Numbered from the stretch's first letter, positions 1-9,044 are shown. The stretch: DNA of 64,000 bases from Flavivirga aquimarina (GCF_030540835.1 NZ_JAUOEK010000139.1:1-64000), one strand, 5' to 3'. A program made the numbers and translations. The notes: generated by a model from the sequence alone, not told the origin.

Positions 1-1
1 G

Positions 2-730
2 GCCCTTATGGGGTACATCGCCTATGTGGCCATAAAGAGAAAGTTCTCAAAAGAAAAACGATCGACCCTAAAAGAGATCTGGACACACTTTAGAAAAGCC
101 TTTTTCAGTTTACTGTTATTAGTGATCGTAGTAGGCGGTATCGTAGCCGGCATCTTTACAGCGACCGAAGCCTCAGTGATAGCCGTACTGTACGCAGCGA
201 TACTGGCCCTGATATACGGAGACATCAGCACGAAGGACTTTCCAGATGTACTGTTGACCAGTGCCAAGACGACAGCCGTGGTGATGTTTTTAATATGTAC
301 CTCAATGGCCATGTCGTGGCTGTTCTCCTTTGAGAGCATCCCAGAACTGATGAGCAGTTTTCTGTTAGAACAGTTCAGCAATAAATTTGTGATCTTTTTA
401 GTGATCAATATCGTGTTACTGGTTATAGGCACCTTTATGGATATTACCCCAGCCGTACTGATATTCACCCCGATCTTCCTACCCGTAGTGGTGGCCTTGG
501 GTATGGAGCCAGTACACTTTGGGATAGTCATGGTACTAAACCTCTGTATAGGATTGTGTACCCCACCAGTGGGAACGATCCTCTTTGTAGGAAGTGGAGT
601 GGCAAAGATATCCGTATCACAAGTAATAAAACCTTTATTGCCGTTTTTGGCAATAATGATCATAGTACTGTTACTAGTACTTTACATCCCACAAATATCT
701 ATGTTTTTACCTAAACTGTTTGGATTGTAA
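2..730 (+). CDS. TRAP transporter large permease, DctM type (C-terminal part)
   Basis: This is the last 243 residues or so of the large membrane subunit of a TRAP transporter, which uses an ion gradient to import a sugar acid or dicarboxylate delivered by a periplasmic binding protein. The reading frame is already open at base 2, so the gene begins outside the window and the ATG at 8 is internal. Repeated hydrophobic segments and the stretches GTFMDITPAVLIF and LCTPPVGTILFVG are typical of DctM/SiaM proteins. The substrate is not readable from this piece, but the 2-keto-3-deoxygluconate kinase downstream suggests a uronate or related acid. The gene is clearly richer in G+C than those that follow, with many GTG, CTG, ACC and ATC codons, which hints at a separate history. 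Confidence 0.9.
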   Translation, partial: ALMGYIAYVAIKRKFSKEKRSTLKEIWTHFRKAFFSLLLLVIVVGGIVAGIFTATEASVIAVLYAAILALIYGDISTKDFPDVLLTSAKTTAVVMFLICTSMAMSWLFSFESIPELMSSFLLEQFSNKFVIFLVINIVLLVIGTFMDITPAVLIFTPIFLPVVVALGMEPVHFGIVMVLNLCIGLCTPPVGTILFVGSGVAKISVSQVIKPLLPFLAIMIIVLLLVLYIPQISMFLPKLFGL

Positions 731-816
731 AAAGTCTGAAAAAACTGTTTTATCTAGGGTAAATTTGTGACATGCATATAAATATTAAGTGGTTTGTTTT
801 GTGGTACTTATAAATT

Positions 817-848
817 AATCGATAAATTGGTTAACCAATTTATCGATT
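817..848. promoter_or_regulatory. 32-bp perfect palindrome, candidate GntR/FadR-type operator
   Basis: A perfect inverted repeat is centred between bases 832 and 833, with core AAATTGGTTAACCAATTT. It lies 65 bp before the kdgK start. The core closely resembles the ATTGGTATACCAAT site known for the UxuR/ExuR group of GntR-family hexuronate regulators, which fits a gene of uronate catabolism. A short T-run follows at 847-850, so it could also end transcription from the TRAP gene. No regulator gene lies in the window. Confidence 0.6.
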
Positions 849-913
849 TTATAGCTCATATCTTTTTAGACATTAGTATATTGCATTAAATTAACAAATT
901 AATACAAGTTCTA

Positions 914-1918
914 ATGGGGCAGGTAGTAACATTTGGTGAAGTTTTAATGCGCATTTCACCACGAGGAAATAAAAAATTCATTCAATCTAATGTTATAGAG
1001 TTCTTTTTTGGAGGTACCGAATTGAACGTTGGTATTTCTATTGCAAATTTTGGAGGAAAGGTTAAGCATATTAGTGCCGTTTCTAATGATGTTATTGGAG
1101 AGACAGCCATTTCTTATATAAATAAATTTGGTGTAGATACTTCTTCTATCGTACGATCAAATAGACCTTTGGGCGTTTATTTTTTAGAAGTTGGTGCAGT
1201 TATGAGGTCCAGTACGATTTCTTACAATCGATCGCATTCTTCATTTTCTGAAATTAAACCAGAAATGGTTAATTGGGAAGAAGCCTTAATCGATGGTGAT
1301 TGGTTGCACTGGACAGGCATTACGCCAGCATTATCTCAAGGAGCTTTCGATATTTTAAAGGAAGGTTTAACCTTAGCCAGACAAAAAGGGATATCGGTTT
1401 CTGCCGACCCTACCTATAGAAAAGGTCTTTGGAAATACGGTAAAAACCCTAAGGAAGCTTTAATAGAATTACTACATCTTTCTTCGATTTTTATTGGAGG
1501 CATCAACGAGATGAATGAAGTGCTTGATACAAATTACTCATATTCTAACGAAGATTTTATTGAAGCTTCCAAACTGTTAATGGAAAAATTTCCATCAATA
1601 GAAAAAGTATTTGATAAAATAAGAACCTCGTTAAATTCTTCATGGCATAAAATACGAGCTAGAATGTGGAATGGGGAAGAATTTAAAGAAACAGAAGATT
1701 TAGATATTACCCATATTGTAGATCGTATAGGAACAGGTGATGCTTTTGCTGCAGGGTTAATTTATGGTTTACAACGCTATGACGATTATAAAGCGATGCG
1801 TTTTGCAAGTGCAGCTTGTGCGATAAAGCACACCTATGAAGGTGATGTTAATTTAGCTACAGTAGGAGAGGTTACAGAAGTTCTAGAAGGCAATACATCA
1901 GGGCGACTTAATAGGTAG
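914..1918 (+). CDS. kdgK: 2-dehydro-3-deoxygluconokinase (PfkB family sugar kinase)
   Basis: A ribokinase/PfkB-family kinase that most likely phosphorylates 2-keto-3-deoxygluconate to KDPG in the cytoplasm, a late step of alginate, pectin and uronate breakdown. The N-terminal half has the substrate-binding pattern FFGGTELNVGISIANFGG and the middle has DPTYRKGLWKYG, both common in KDG kinases. The C-terminal ATP-binding and catalytic motif RIGTGDAFAAGLIYG contains the GTGD signature with its catalytic aspartate. The length of 334 residues is normal. The start is ATG at 914. Assignment to KDG rather than another sugar rests on these local motifs and on the TRAP permease upstream, so the family is firm and the substrate likely. 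A palindrome at 817-848 may control it. Confidence 0.82.
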   Translation: MGQVVTFGEVLMRISPRGNKKFIQSNVIEFFFGGTELNVGISIANFGGKVKHISAVSNDVIGETAISYINKFGVDTSSIVRSNRPLGVYFLEVGAVMRSSTISYNRSHSSFSEIKPEMVNWEEALIDGDWLHWTGITPALSQGAFDILKEGLTLARQKGISVSADPTYRKGLWKYGKNPKEALIELLHLSSIFIGGINEMNEVLDTNYSYSNEDFIEASKLLMEKFPSIEKVFDKIRTSLNSSWHKIRARMWNGEEFKETEDLDITHIVDRIGTGDAFAAGLIYGLQRYDDYKAMRFASAACAIKHTYEGDVNLATVGEVTEVLEGNTSGRLNR

Positions 1919-1991
1919 TCATTTTATTAGTCAAGATAAAATAAGAGAAGAAACAACTAAAATGTAATAAGGCTCAGTAATTTAAACCATA

Positions 1992-2951
1992 TTACACTTT
2001 AGCTCTACAATCCTTAGGAGCTTCACCATAAAACCTCTTAAACGCAGCACTAAAATGTGTGGCGTTTTTATAACCAACTGCTTCAGCTATTAAATATATA
2101 GGCGATTCTGTGTTTTGCAATAAATGTTTAGCTTTTTTCATTTTTTCTGATTTAAAATATTGATTCACAGTACAATCAAATACTCTTTTAAATTCATTTT
2201 TCAGTTCATTTTCATTCAACCCTACTTCAACTGATAGTTGATTGTTGGAATAGTTCTTATCTAAATTACACGATATGAATTGCTTTAAATCATATAATTT
2301 TTTAATGGTATTTTTATTTGTGAAATAAAATTTCTGAGCATTTAAATGCTTATAATTTTCAATTTGAATAGCTAGAATTTCTAAAACCTTAGCTTCTAAA
2401 AATATTTTATACGAAATACCTTTTAGATGTTTTCTTTCTAATTCAAGTAAAACTGAAAATAAATCGTCAGTTATAGGTATAATCAAATTTCTATCTGTTA
2501 AATTTTTGAAATCAACACTATCAATAATACCATGCTGTGATAAAAATAATTTTGAAACCGTAATCTTAATTTCTTTATAAGGTTTTTTACCAAAAATTTT
2601 ACTGTTTCCATTATAAGTTTCAATGAACGCCATATAAGATTCTTGGGTTTCGTAAGGTATTTTATCAAGATTACCTTTAATGCTCATCACTTTTTCTCCG
2701 CCTAACAAAAAAGATAACTGCAATTTGTTTTTTTCATCCTTAAAAAAAACCATCAAATCTTCATTTAATATGTAATTACTTATAGATATTACAATATTAT
2801 TAAAATGAAATTCTGTAATATTACCTTTCCCATATTTGGGTAGGAGGCTATACTCTAAACACCTAAGTGCTTTGTCATGAGAGTTATAAACTTCTTTTGC
2901 TATAATACTCTTTAAGTCTGTTTTTAGTACTGATAAATCCACTTCTTCCAT
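1992..2951 (-). CDS. AraC-family transcriptional regulator
   Basis: A 319-residue regulator with a C-terminal AraC-type double helix-turn-helix. The second helix-turn-helix reads IYLIAEAVGYKNATHFSAAF, followed by KRFYGEAPKDCR, which is the family signature. The N-terminal two thirds has no motif I recognise and presumably senses a ligand. The frame stays open upstream to a TTG at 2981, but the ATG at 2951 is preferred because the extra residues are only a lysine/arginine-rich tail. It is divergent from a TonB-dependent siderophore receptor, with about 110 bp between the starts. The inferred role is activation of the iron cassette in response to the siderophore, as PchR-type regulators do. Confidence 0.85.
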   Translation of the reverse strand: MEEVDLSVLKTDLKSIIAKEVYNSHDKALRCLEYSLLPKYGKGNITEFHFNNIVISISNYILNEDLMVFFKDEKNKLQLSFLLGGEKVMSIKGNLDKIPYETQESYMAFIETYNGNSKIFGKKPYKEIKITVSKLFLSQHGIIDSVDFKNLTDRNLIIPITDDLFSVLLELERKHLKGISYKIFLEAKVLEILAIQIENYKHLNAQKFYFTNKNTIKKLYDLKQFISCNLDKNYSNNQLSVEVGLNENELKNEFKRVFDCTVNQYFKSEKMKKAKHLLQNTESPIYLIAEAVGYKNATHFSAAFKRFYGEAPKDCRAKV

Positions 2952-3012
2952 ACTTGTAGCTTCACGTCTTTTTTTTTTCAAATCACGTCATTCGATTTCA
3001 AAAAAAGCATTT

Positions 3013-3020
3013 TATTTTTG
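3013..3020 (+). promoter_or_regulatory. Candidate -7 promoter box (TATTTTTG)
   Basis: TATTTTTG matches the Bacteroidota -7 consensus TAnnTTTG and lies 39 bp before the receptor start at 3060. No convincing -33 TTTG is seen at the right spacing, so this is only a candidate. Confidence 0.4.
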
Positions 3021-3059
3021 CATTAAATTTATTTAGACTAAATATAAATAACAAAAATA

Positions 3060-5453
3060 ATGATTAAAAATTTAATATTATTATTTACTATAATTTTCTC
3101 AGTAACATTTATAAATGGACAGAATGGAAACATAAAAGGGAAGGTTATAAATAAAAAGGGCAAAGGAATTGTTAATGCTAACATTACCATTGAAAAAACA
3201 AATAAGGGGACTATGACAAATAGTTCTGGAGATTATACTATTGAAAACATAAAACCAGGGGTTTATACTTTAAAAATCACCTTTATAGGTTATGGAAGTC
3301 AGGCTATTTCAATAAATATTGAAAGTGATAAAACTACAAATATTCCAGATGTAGTACTTAGTGAAGACCAAGAAGAATTAGATGAAGTAATGTTAGAAGG
3401 TCATAAAAACAAATATGTTGCTAGAGAGCCATCTCAATCTTTACGCTTAAAAACAGAACTTTTAAAACAACCTCAAAATATTCAGGTAATTAGTAAGGAT
3501 TTATTACTAGATCAGCAAGCTACTAGTATTATGGATGGTGTAATACGTAATGTAAGTGGTGTTACCATGTTAGAACACTGGGGGAATTTTGCTCGTATTA
3601 ATATGAGAGGGTTTAGGTTACCTACATTTAGAAATGGGTTTAACATGTCCGATATTTGGGGACCATTATCAGACGATATGGCCTTTGTAGACAGAATTGA
3701 GTTTGTAAAAGGACCAGCTGGTTTCATGCTATCTGCTGGAGAACCAGGAGGGTTCTATAATGTTGTAACTAAAAAGCCTACAGCAAATAGTGTTGCTAGT
3801 ATATCCCTTACAGCTGGTAGTTTCGATTTTTATCGTGCTGCTTTAGATTTGGGCGGAAAAGTAACTAAAGATGGTAAATTACTATACCGTTTTAATGCCA
3901 TGTACCAAACCTCAGATACACATAGAGGTGGTGAAGATGCTGAGCGTTTTGGTTTTGCTCCTGCATTAACTTATAATTTTTCAGAAAAAACATCTTTAAC
4001 CACAGAGTTAAATATACATAGAGCAGAATCTTACATTGGTTCAGCTTACGTATTTGCTCCTGTTGAAGGTGGTTTTGGACATTTAGATAGAGATTTTAAA
4101 AATACAGATACCAATTATCCAGCAACAGATATAGATGAGTTCTCTTGGTTTACTAACTTTAAACATGACTTTTCTGATAACTGGGGATTTGAAACTCAGT
4201 TTGCTTATTACAGATATGATCAAGTAGGAAATTCGACATGGGTATATGATCCTGATGGAAATGGGGCTTTATCTTCGGTTAATGATAATGGTGACATTTA
4301 CAGATATGTAAATATATGGGATGCTTTATCTCTTGGTAAATTTTTCCAGACCTATCTTTATGGTAAATTTAATACTGGAAGCATATCACATAATATTTTA
4401 GGTGGGTTTGATTTTACAGATCGTGAATACTATCCAGACTTTTTTACTGGTTTTTCCCCTATTGATTTTATCGGTTCTCCATTCAATATATATAATCCTG
4501 TATATGGAGAAACTAGTGACCCTGTATTTGATCGTTCACAAAGTTTAAAAGCTAGAAGTGGGTTTGAACCTTATGATGGTTTCACAAACAGATCTGTGTA
4601 TCTACAAGATGAAATTGGTTTTGTAGATAATAAGGTGAGATTAACACTTGCAGGTAGATATACTAATCTATCCGCTATAGGTAAAACAGAAAATGATACT
4701 AAATTTACACCAAGAGCGGGTTTAAGTGTAGATATAACACCTACTATAACAGCTTATGCTTTATATGACCAATCATTCTCTCCTACATTTGGGTTTAGCT
4801 TTGATGATGAATCGTTCGATCCTGAAGAAGCTACTGATATTGAAGGAGGTGCAAAAGCAACTTTTCTTGAAGATAAAGTTAAAGTAACTCTGAGTGCTTA
4901 TAGAATTGTAAAAAAAGGCCTTTTGGCAGCAGATCCAACTCTTTCAGACCCAGATGACCCAGATAGTGAACCGCTATTCCCTGATGCATCAATCCAATTA
5001 GAAGACCCTGTAGTTTCTGAAGGTATTGAGTTTGATATACAAGGACAAGTAACACCAGAGCTTAATGTGGTTTTAAACTATGCTAACACAAAAGTAATAG
5101 ACGAAGAAACAGGTAACAGACTTGCAGGTCATGCTAAACATGTTACAAATGGTTGGTTTAATTATAATTTTGCTCAAGAATCTGTATTAAAGGGCTTTGG
5201 GGCTTCATTAGGATATCAATATCAAATAGAACGTTCTAGTTGGGCTTGGGGAGCAGATAATCAAACCGATTTACCAGATTATTTTAGACTAGACGGTGCT
5301 TTATCATGGCATAATAATAAATTTAAAATACAAGCAAATATTAATAATATTTTAGACGAGTACCTGTATTCTGGTGCTAATTACGGAAGCTATTTATACT
5401 GGCAATCGGAACCTGGAATTAATGGTAGAATAACCTTAAGTTATAATTTTTAA
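3060..5453 (+). CDS. TonB-dependent siderophore receptor
   Basis: A 797-residue outer-membrane receptor for ferric siderophore import driven by TonB. Residues 1-20 form a signal peptide. Residues of about 22-110 are a carboxypeptidase-regulatory-like domain (GKVINKKGKGIVNANITIEK), a usual N-terminal addition in Bacteroidota. The plug domain follows with RIEFVKGPAGFMLSAGEPGG and NVVTKKPT, the pattern of the FhuA/FpvA siderophore class. The rest is a beta-barrel that ends in a terminal phenylalanine (ITLSYNF), as required for barrel insertion. It is divergent from an AraC regulator and is followed by four genes in the same direction that form an uptake cassette. The exact siderophore cannot be told. 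Confidence 0.92.
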   Translation: MIKNLILLFTIIFSVTFINGQNGNIKGKVINKKGKGIVNANITIEKTNKGTMTNSSGDYTIENIKPGVYTLKITFIGYGSQAISINIESDKTTNIPDVVLSEDQEELDEVMLEGHKNKYVAREPSQSLRLKTELLKQPQNIQVISKDLLLDQQATSIMDGVIRNVSGVTMLEHWGNFARINMRGFRLPTFRNGFNMSDIWGPLSDDMAFVDRIEFVKGPAGFMLSAGEPGGFYNVVTKKPTANSVASISLTAGSFDFYRAALDLGGKVTKDGKLLYRFNAMYQTSDTHRGGEDAERFGFAPALTYNFSEKTSLTTELNIHRAESYIGSAYVFAPVEGGFGHLDRDFKNTDTNYPATDIDEFSWFTNFKHDFSDNWGFETQFAYYRYDQVGNSTWVYDPDGNGALSSVNDNGDIYRYVNIWDALSLGKFFQTYLYGKFNTGSISHNILGGFDFTDREYYPDFFTGFSPIDFIGSPFNIYNPVYGETSDPVFDRSQSLKARSGFEPYDGFTNRSVYLQDEIGFVDNKVRLTLAGRYTNLSAIGKTENDTKFTPRAGLSVDITPTITAYALYDQSFSPTFGFSFDDESFDPEEATDIEGGAKATFLEDKVKVTLSAYRIVKKGLLAADPTLSDPDDPDSEPLFPDASIQLEDPVVSEGIEFDIQGQVTPELNVVLNYANTKVIDEETGNRLAGHAKHVTNGWFNYNFAQESVLKGFGASLGYQYQIERSSWAWGADNQTDLPDYFRLDGALSWHNNKFKIQANINNILDEYLYSGANYGSYLYWQSEPGINGRITLSYNF

Positions 5454-5543
5454 AAAACCTTAATTAATTATTTTGAGTTTAGTTAGTTCAGCCTTCTAAA
5501 TAAATACGGGGGGCTGTTTTCTTAATTTTTAAATACAAAAGAC

Positions 5544-6272
5544 ATGAAAAAATCAATTATTACAATAGCGTTAGTTTTGTTTGCAATAACACAATCTTTT
5601 GCTCATTATTTATGGATTGAAACAAACCTTTCAGGAAAAATAGGAGAAGAACAAGAAGTTAAAGTTTTTTTTGGAGAATACACCTATGGTGTCTTTGAAA
5701 AAGTAAACGGTGAGGCATTTCCGAAAGTAAAAGATTTTATTCTTTGGGTTGTTGATAATAAGGGAAATAAAACACAGATTGAAGTTACTTCTAAAGAAAA
5801 TTATTATCGCGGAACCTTTAAGCCAATGGCAAATGGAACCTATACGGTAATTTTGGACAACAATAAAATAGATGTTATTGATTATACCAAATACGACTTT
5901 GGTATTTTTAAAACCCATTATAATTCTGTTGCAAAAGTAATTGTTGGTGGTGTTAATGAAGACACAAAAGCTTTAAACCCTGAAGGAATAACAATTAAAG
6001 ATGTTTCGGAAAACAAAAAAGAGGTACGCCTTCAAGTATTATACAAAAATAAACCACTTGTAAAAAATGAGCTAAAAGTTTACGTTGAAGATTTATGGTC
6101 TAAAACATTAGAGACAGACGAAAACGGATTAGTATCATTCAAGCGACCTTGGAATACAAAATACATTATAGAAACCACAACCAAAGAGGAAGTTCCAGGT
6201 CAATATAAAGGTAAGGACTATCAGTTTATTTGGCATTGCGCTACGTATTCTATTTTGAAATCCAACAGATGA
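5544..6272 (+). CDS. DUF4198-family periplasmic protein
   Basis: A 242-residue exported protein resembling the DUF4198 family, often found beside metal-uptake genes. The signal peptide covers residues 1-20 and is expected to be cut after SFA, which would leave histidine as the first residue of the mature protein (HYLWIE). A histidine at the very N-terminus often helps bind a metal, so a role in handling iron or another metal in the periplasm is a reasonable inference. The C-terminal part (KNELKVYVEDLWSKTLETDE) looks like the immunoglobulin-like half of such proteins. It lies 90 bp after the receptor and overlaps the next gene by ATGA, so they are co-translated. Confidence 0.7.
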   Translation: MKKSIITIALVLFAITQSFAHYLWIETNLSGKIGEEQEVKVFFGEYTYGVFEKVNGEAFPKVKDFILWVVDNKGNKTQIEVTSKENYYRGTFKPMANGTYTVILDNNKIDVIDYTKYDFGIFKTHYNSVAKVIVGGVNEDTKALNPEGITIKDVSENKKEVRLQVLYKNKPLVKNELKVYVEDLWSKTLETDENGLVSFKRPWNTKYIIETTTKEEVPGQYKGKDYQFIWHCATYSILKSNR

Positions 6273-6604
6273 TTTCGGTAGCGTTATTATTGCTTTTTAT
6301 AGCTTTCAATGTATTTTATAATACCTCTGAAAAAGCTATTAAAAATATAATTTTCGGTTTTGAAAATTGGGTAAAAGAGAATAAAAAAATCGCCAAATTA
6401 TTAGCTTTTATATTGCTAGTAATAGCTTGTGTCTTATTGTCATTTTCTTTTGGTTTGGGTTCAGGTGTTTTGGTGTTTTTTATTGTTTTAATGACCTTTG
6501 GAAGTTTAATTGTTTTACTAACACCTATAAAGTTTTTAAGTCTAAAATCTATTTTTATCCTGTTTGTCATATTGCTTTGTACAGAATTTTTTATCTTTAA
6601 ATAA
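6269..6604 (+). CDS. Small membrane protein of an iron-uptake cassette (DUF3325-like)
   Basis: A 111-residue protein with three or four hydrophobic helices. The frame is open from 6230, but the ATG at 6269 is chosen because it overlaps the stop of the DUF4198 gene as ATGA and starts directly with a membrane helix. Its size, topology and place between a TonB receptor and a PepSY protein match the DUF3325 proteins of proteobacterial iron-uptake operons. Sequence identity to that family could not be judged, so the family name is tentative. Confidence 0.55.
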   Translation: MISVALLLLFIAFNVFYNTSEKAIKNIIFGFENWVKENKKIAKLLAFILLVIACVLLSFSFGLGSGVLVFFIVLMTFGSLIVLLTPIKFLSLKSIFILFVILLCTEFFIFK

Positions 6605-6614
6605 TTAACCTTTT

Positions 6615-6914
6615 ATGCCTGCAAATCCCAAATATTTATCGTCTAATTGGCAGCGATTTGCCAAAATATCTGCGGGTTTTTTGGGAGGGTATTTTATAAC
6701 CATAACAAGCCATATGGCTTTATCCTATTGGGTAAACCATGTTAATTTAATAATAACTTCAAGCTTTACAAGTTTTATACTTTGGGTGATCTTAATGATT
6801 ATTGCTTTTTTAGCAAAGAATGGTTGGAAAATTTGGGGTATTTATCTTATTCTAAGTTTACTTTTTTTAATCATCATTTATTTTAGTAAAATCCATCACC
6901 CCATACCATTTTAA
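6615..6914 (+). CDS. Small membrane protein of an iron-uptake cassette (DUF3649-like)
   Basis: A 99-residue protein with three hydrophobic segments, including FAKISAGFLGGYFITI near the N-terminus and a tryptophan-rich loop KNGWKIWGIY. The LGGY-type first helix, the three-helix layout and the position just before the PepSY membrane protein resemble DUF3649 proteins of iron-uptake operons. It starts 10 bp after the preceding gene and ends 2 bp before the next, so it is in the same operon. The function is unknown; presumably it assists the inner-membrane step. Confidence 0.55.
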   Translation: MPANPKYLSSNWQRFAKISAGFLGGYFITITSHMALSYWVNHVNLIITSSFTSFILWVILMIIAFLAKNGWKIWGIYLILSLLFLIIIYFSKIHHPIPF

Positions 6915-6916
6915 TA

Positions 6917-8479
6917 ATGAAAAATAGAACGTACAATATTCTTTTTCATACACATACTGTAAGCGGCATCGTAATTAGTGTGGTGCTTTATGTTATATTT
7001 TTCGCAGGTTCATTTTCTTTTTTTAGAGATGAAATTGTTAATTGGGAGCGTAATGAATCTATTGAAATTACCGATGATATTCAATTAGATTTCGATAAAA
7101 CAATTGATTCGCTAGACGCACAATATAACTTATATGGAAGAGATTTTAAAATTAGAAAAAGTTATATTGAACAACGTGTTAGTATTTCTATTGAAGCTTC
7201 AAAAGATACCCTAGCCACCGATGCTGAAAAAGCTTCTAAATTCTTTTATTTAAATACAAAGAATTATACACAGGCTTCTTACACAGCATCTTATTCTTTA
7301 GGTGAGTTTTTATATCGATTGCATTTTTTAACACAAATACCTTACCCTGTTGGTTATTATCTATCTGGGTTTATAGCGTTGTTTTTTCTTTTTGCCATTA
7401 TAACAGGAGTCTTGGTACATTGGAAAAAAATTGTATCCAATTTTTTCTTATTCAGGCCTTTAAAAAAACTAAAAACATTATGGACAGATGCTCATACTGC
7501 TTTAGGAATGATAGGCTTGCCATTTCAGTTTGTGTACGCAGTTACAGGTGCCTTTTTCATGATTAAATTGCTTATCGTAGCACCAAGCGTTATGGTTTTA
7601 TATGATGGTGATCAAGCTAAATTTTATGAAGATTTAGAATATAGTCATCCACATTATGAATTATCCCAAAATACTCTAAATTCTAACTTTGATGCTAATA
7701 CTTATGTTAAGAAAACGAAAGCTTTATGGCATGATTTTAATGTAACCGAAATGCAAGTTTTTAATTACGGAAATGCTAACATGCATGTTTTGTTAAGCGG
7801 ACATTTAAATTATAAAGATAAGTTTACAGGTATTGGTAAAGTTATTTATAATGTTGATTCTGGAACGTTAATATCTAAAAAAGATCCTATTAAAAATACA
7901 TCATATTTAGATGGCGTAAAAAATGTACTTTATAGGTTACATTATGGTGATTATGGCGGCTATGCTTTAAAGATTATTAGTTTTATTTTAGGGCTTATAT
8001 CTTGTTTTGTAATTATCTCAGGGGTTATGATTTGGCTAACTGCTCGCGATAAAAAAAATATGCCCGAAAAGAAAAGACGTTTTAACGAAGGTGTCGTTCG
8101 AATTTATCTAGCTATTTGCTTAAGTATGTATCCTATTACTGCGCTATCTTTTATTGCTGTTAAAGTCATGCAACCTATTATGAGTAAGACATTCATTTAT
8201 AGTTTTTACTTTATCGGTTGGCTTTTACTTTCTATATTTTTTATCATAAAAAAAGACCTCAATTTTATAAACAAATACACGTTGCTTTCGGGCAGTATTT
8301 TAGGTTTATTAATACCTGTAATAAATGGTTTAGTTTCTAAAAACTGGATTTGGAAATCGTTTAGTAATAACCAATTTCAAATATTATTTATTGATGTTTT
8401 TTGGTTGATTTTAGCCTCAATAACCTTATGGATATTCTTTAAATTAAATAAAAAGGAACAAATACAACTTGCAAAATAA
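6917..8479 (+). CDS. PepSY-associated membrane protein (possible ferric-siderophore reductase)
   Basis: A 520-residue inner-membrane protein of the PepSY/PiuB type. The first helix begins HTHTVSGIVISVVLYVIFF, a second pair occurs around RLHFLTQIPYPVGYYLSGF, a third around DAHTALGMIGLPFQFVYAV, and a fourth around RLHYGDYGGYALKIISF. Conserved histidines sit at the helix ends and may bind heme. The two large periplasmic loops carry PepSY-like regions. Three to four further C-terminal helices follow. Related proteins are thought to reduce ferric siderophores in the inner membrane, which fits the last place in this receptor-headed operon. The reductase role is inferred from family and context. Confidence 0.78.
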   Translation: MKNRTYNILFHTHTVSGIVISVVLYVIFFAGSFSFFRDEIVNWERNESIEITDDIQLDFDKTIDSLDAQYNLYGRDFKIRKSYIEQRVSISIEASKDTLATDAEKASKFFYLNTKNYTQASYTASYSLGEFLYRLHFLTQIPYPVGYYLSGFIALFFLFAIITGVLVHWKKIVSNFFLFRPLKKLKTLWTDAHTALGMIGLPFQFVYAVTGAFFMIKLLIVAPSVMVLYDGDQAKFYEDLEYSHPHYELSQNTLNSNFDANTYVKKTKALWHDFNVTEMQVFNYGNANMHVLLSGHLNYKDKFTGIGKVIYNVDSGTLISKKDPIKNTSYLDGVKNVLYRLHYGDYGGYALKIISFILGLISCFVIISGVMIWLTARDKKNMPEKKRRFNEGVVRIYLAICLSMYPITALSFIAVKVMQPIMSKTFIYSFYFIGWLLLSIFFIIKKDLNFINKYTLLSGSILGLLIPVINGLVSKNWIWKSFSNNQFQILFIDVFWLILASITLWIFFKLNKKEQIQLAK

Positions 8480-8801
8480 GCTAAGCCTTATTACTTTTTT
8501 GAGTTGTTTTAACCAACATGTAATAATTCGAAATTTTTTTATAGTTTAACCTTTAATAAAGTTTCATTTAGTTAAGTCAATTTTTTGTTTAATACTTAGT
8601 CCAGCTAATTGCAATTCAACTTTGTAAATTAATCCTTTTCTAAAAGCCATTTGATGAGTTTGTTTGTTTTTTATATGTAATTGCATATAAAAATGACGTT
8701 TTAAACAATATTATATGTAATTCCGTATAATTTGATGTATTTGTGTATAATTATATTTAATTGGAAAATACAGTTATAGATGTTCGTTAGGGCTTGGCAA
8801 T
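8480..8801. other. Intergenic stretch with no gene
   Basis: These 322 bases hold no convincing reading frame. They contain the degenerate 20-bp repeats listed separately at 8671-8750, which may be regulatory for the small gene that follows, and nothing else I can name. Confidence 0.6.
8671..8750. repeat. 20-bp near-palindromic repeats in register
   Basis: TTATATGTAATTGCATATAA at 8671-8690 is almost a perfect palindrome. A second copy with two changes (TTATATGTAATTCCGTATAA) is at 8711-8730, and a weaker third lies directly after it at 8731-8750. The starts fall in a 20-bp register, so they may be sites for a DNA-binding protein on one helix face. The function is unknown. Confidence 0.5.
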
Positions 8802-9032
8802 ATGGCTATTGCTGAAACAGAAATGAAAAAAGAATCTCTTATCAAAATATTAGATTCATTTTATTGTAAGGATTATGAAATAGAAAAAATTGTCTTTGGA
8901 GAGAATAAGTACGACTATTACTATGAAGTCACAATTGAATATTCAAACTTATCTAAAATGAAAGTTCAAAGATTTACAGAATCATTAATTGCATTTTGTC
9001 TATTTTGGAATATTTCTATTGATGAATATTAA
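8802..9032 (+). CDS. Hypothetical protein, 76 residues
   Basis: A small, acidic and tyrosine-rich protein (ENKYDYYYEVTIEY) that I do not recognise. An internal ATG at 8823 (MKKESLIKILDSF) is an equally good start. It is preceded by an A+T-rich region with 20-bp repeats and is convergent with the Fic gene, with inverted repeats between them. It has no signal peptide and no membrane helix. The predicted mixed helix-strand make-up is compatible with a small globular domain. It may be the first gene of the accessory region. Confidence 0.45.
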   Translation: MAIAETEMKKESLIKILDSFYCKDYEIEKIVFGENKYDYYYEVTIEYSNLSKMKVQRFTESLIAFCLFWNISIDEY

Positions 9033-9044
9033 TGTAAGTAGCTA

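Noticed and set aside
22-663. Long minus-strand frame
   Set aside because: It is the shadow of the TRAP permease gene; the plus frame has clear family motifs.
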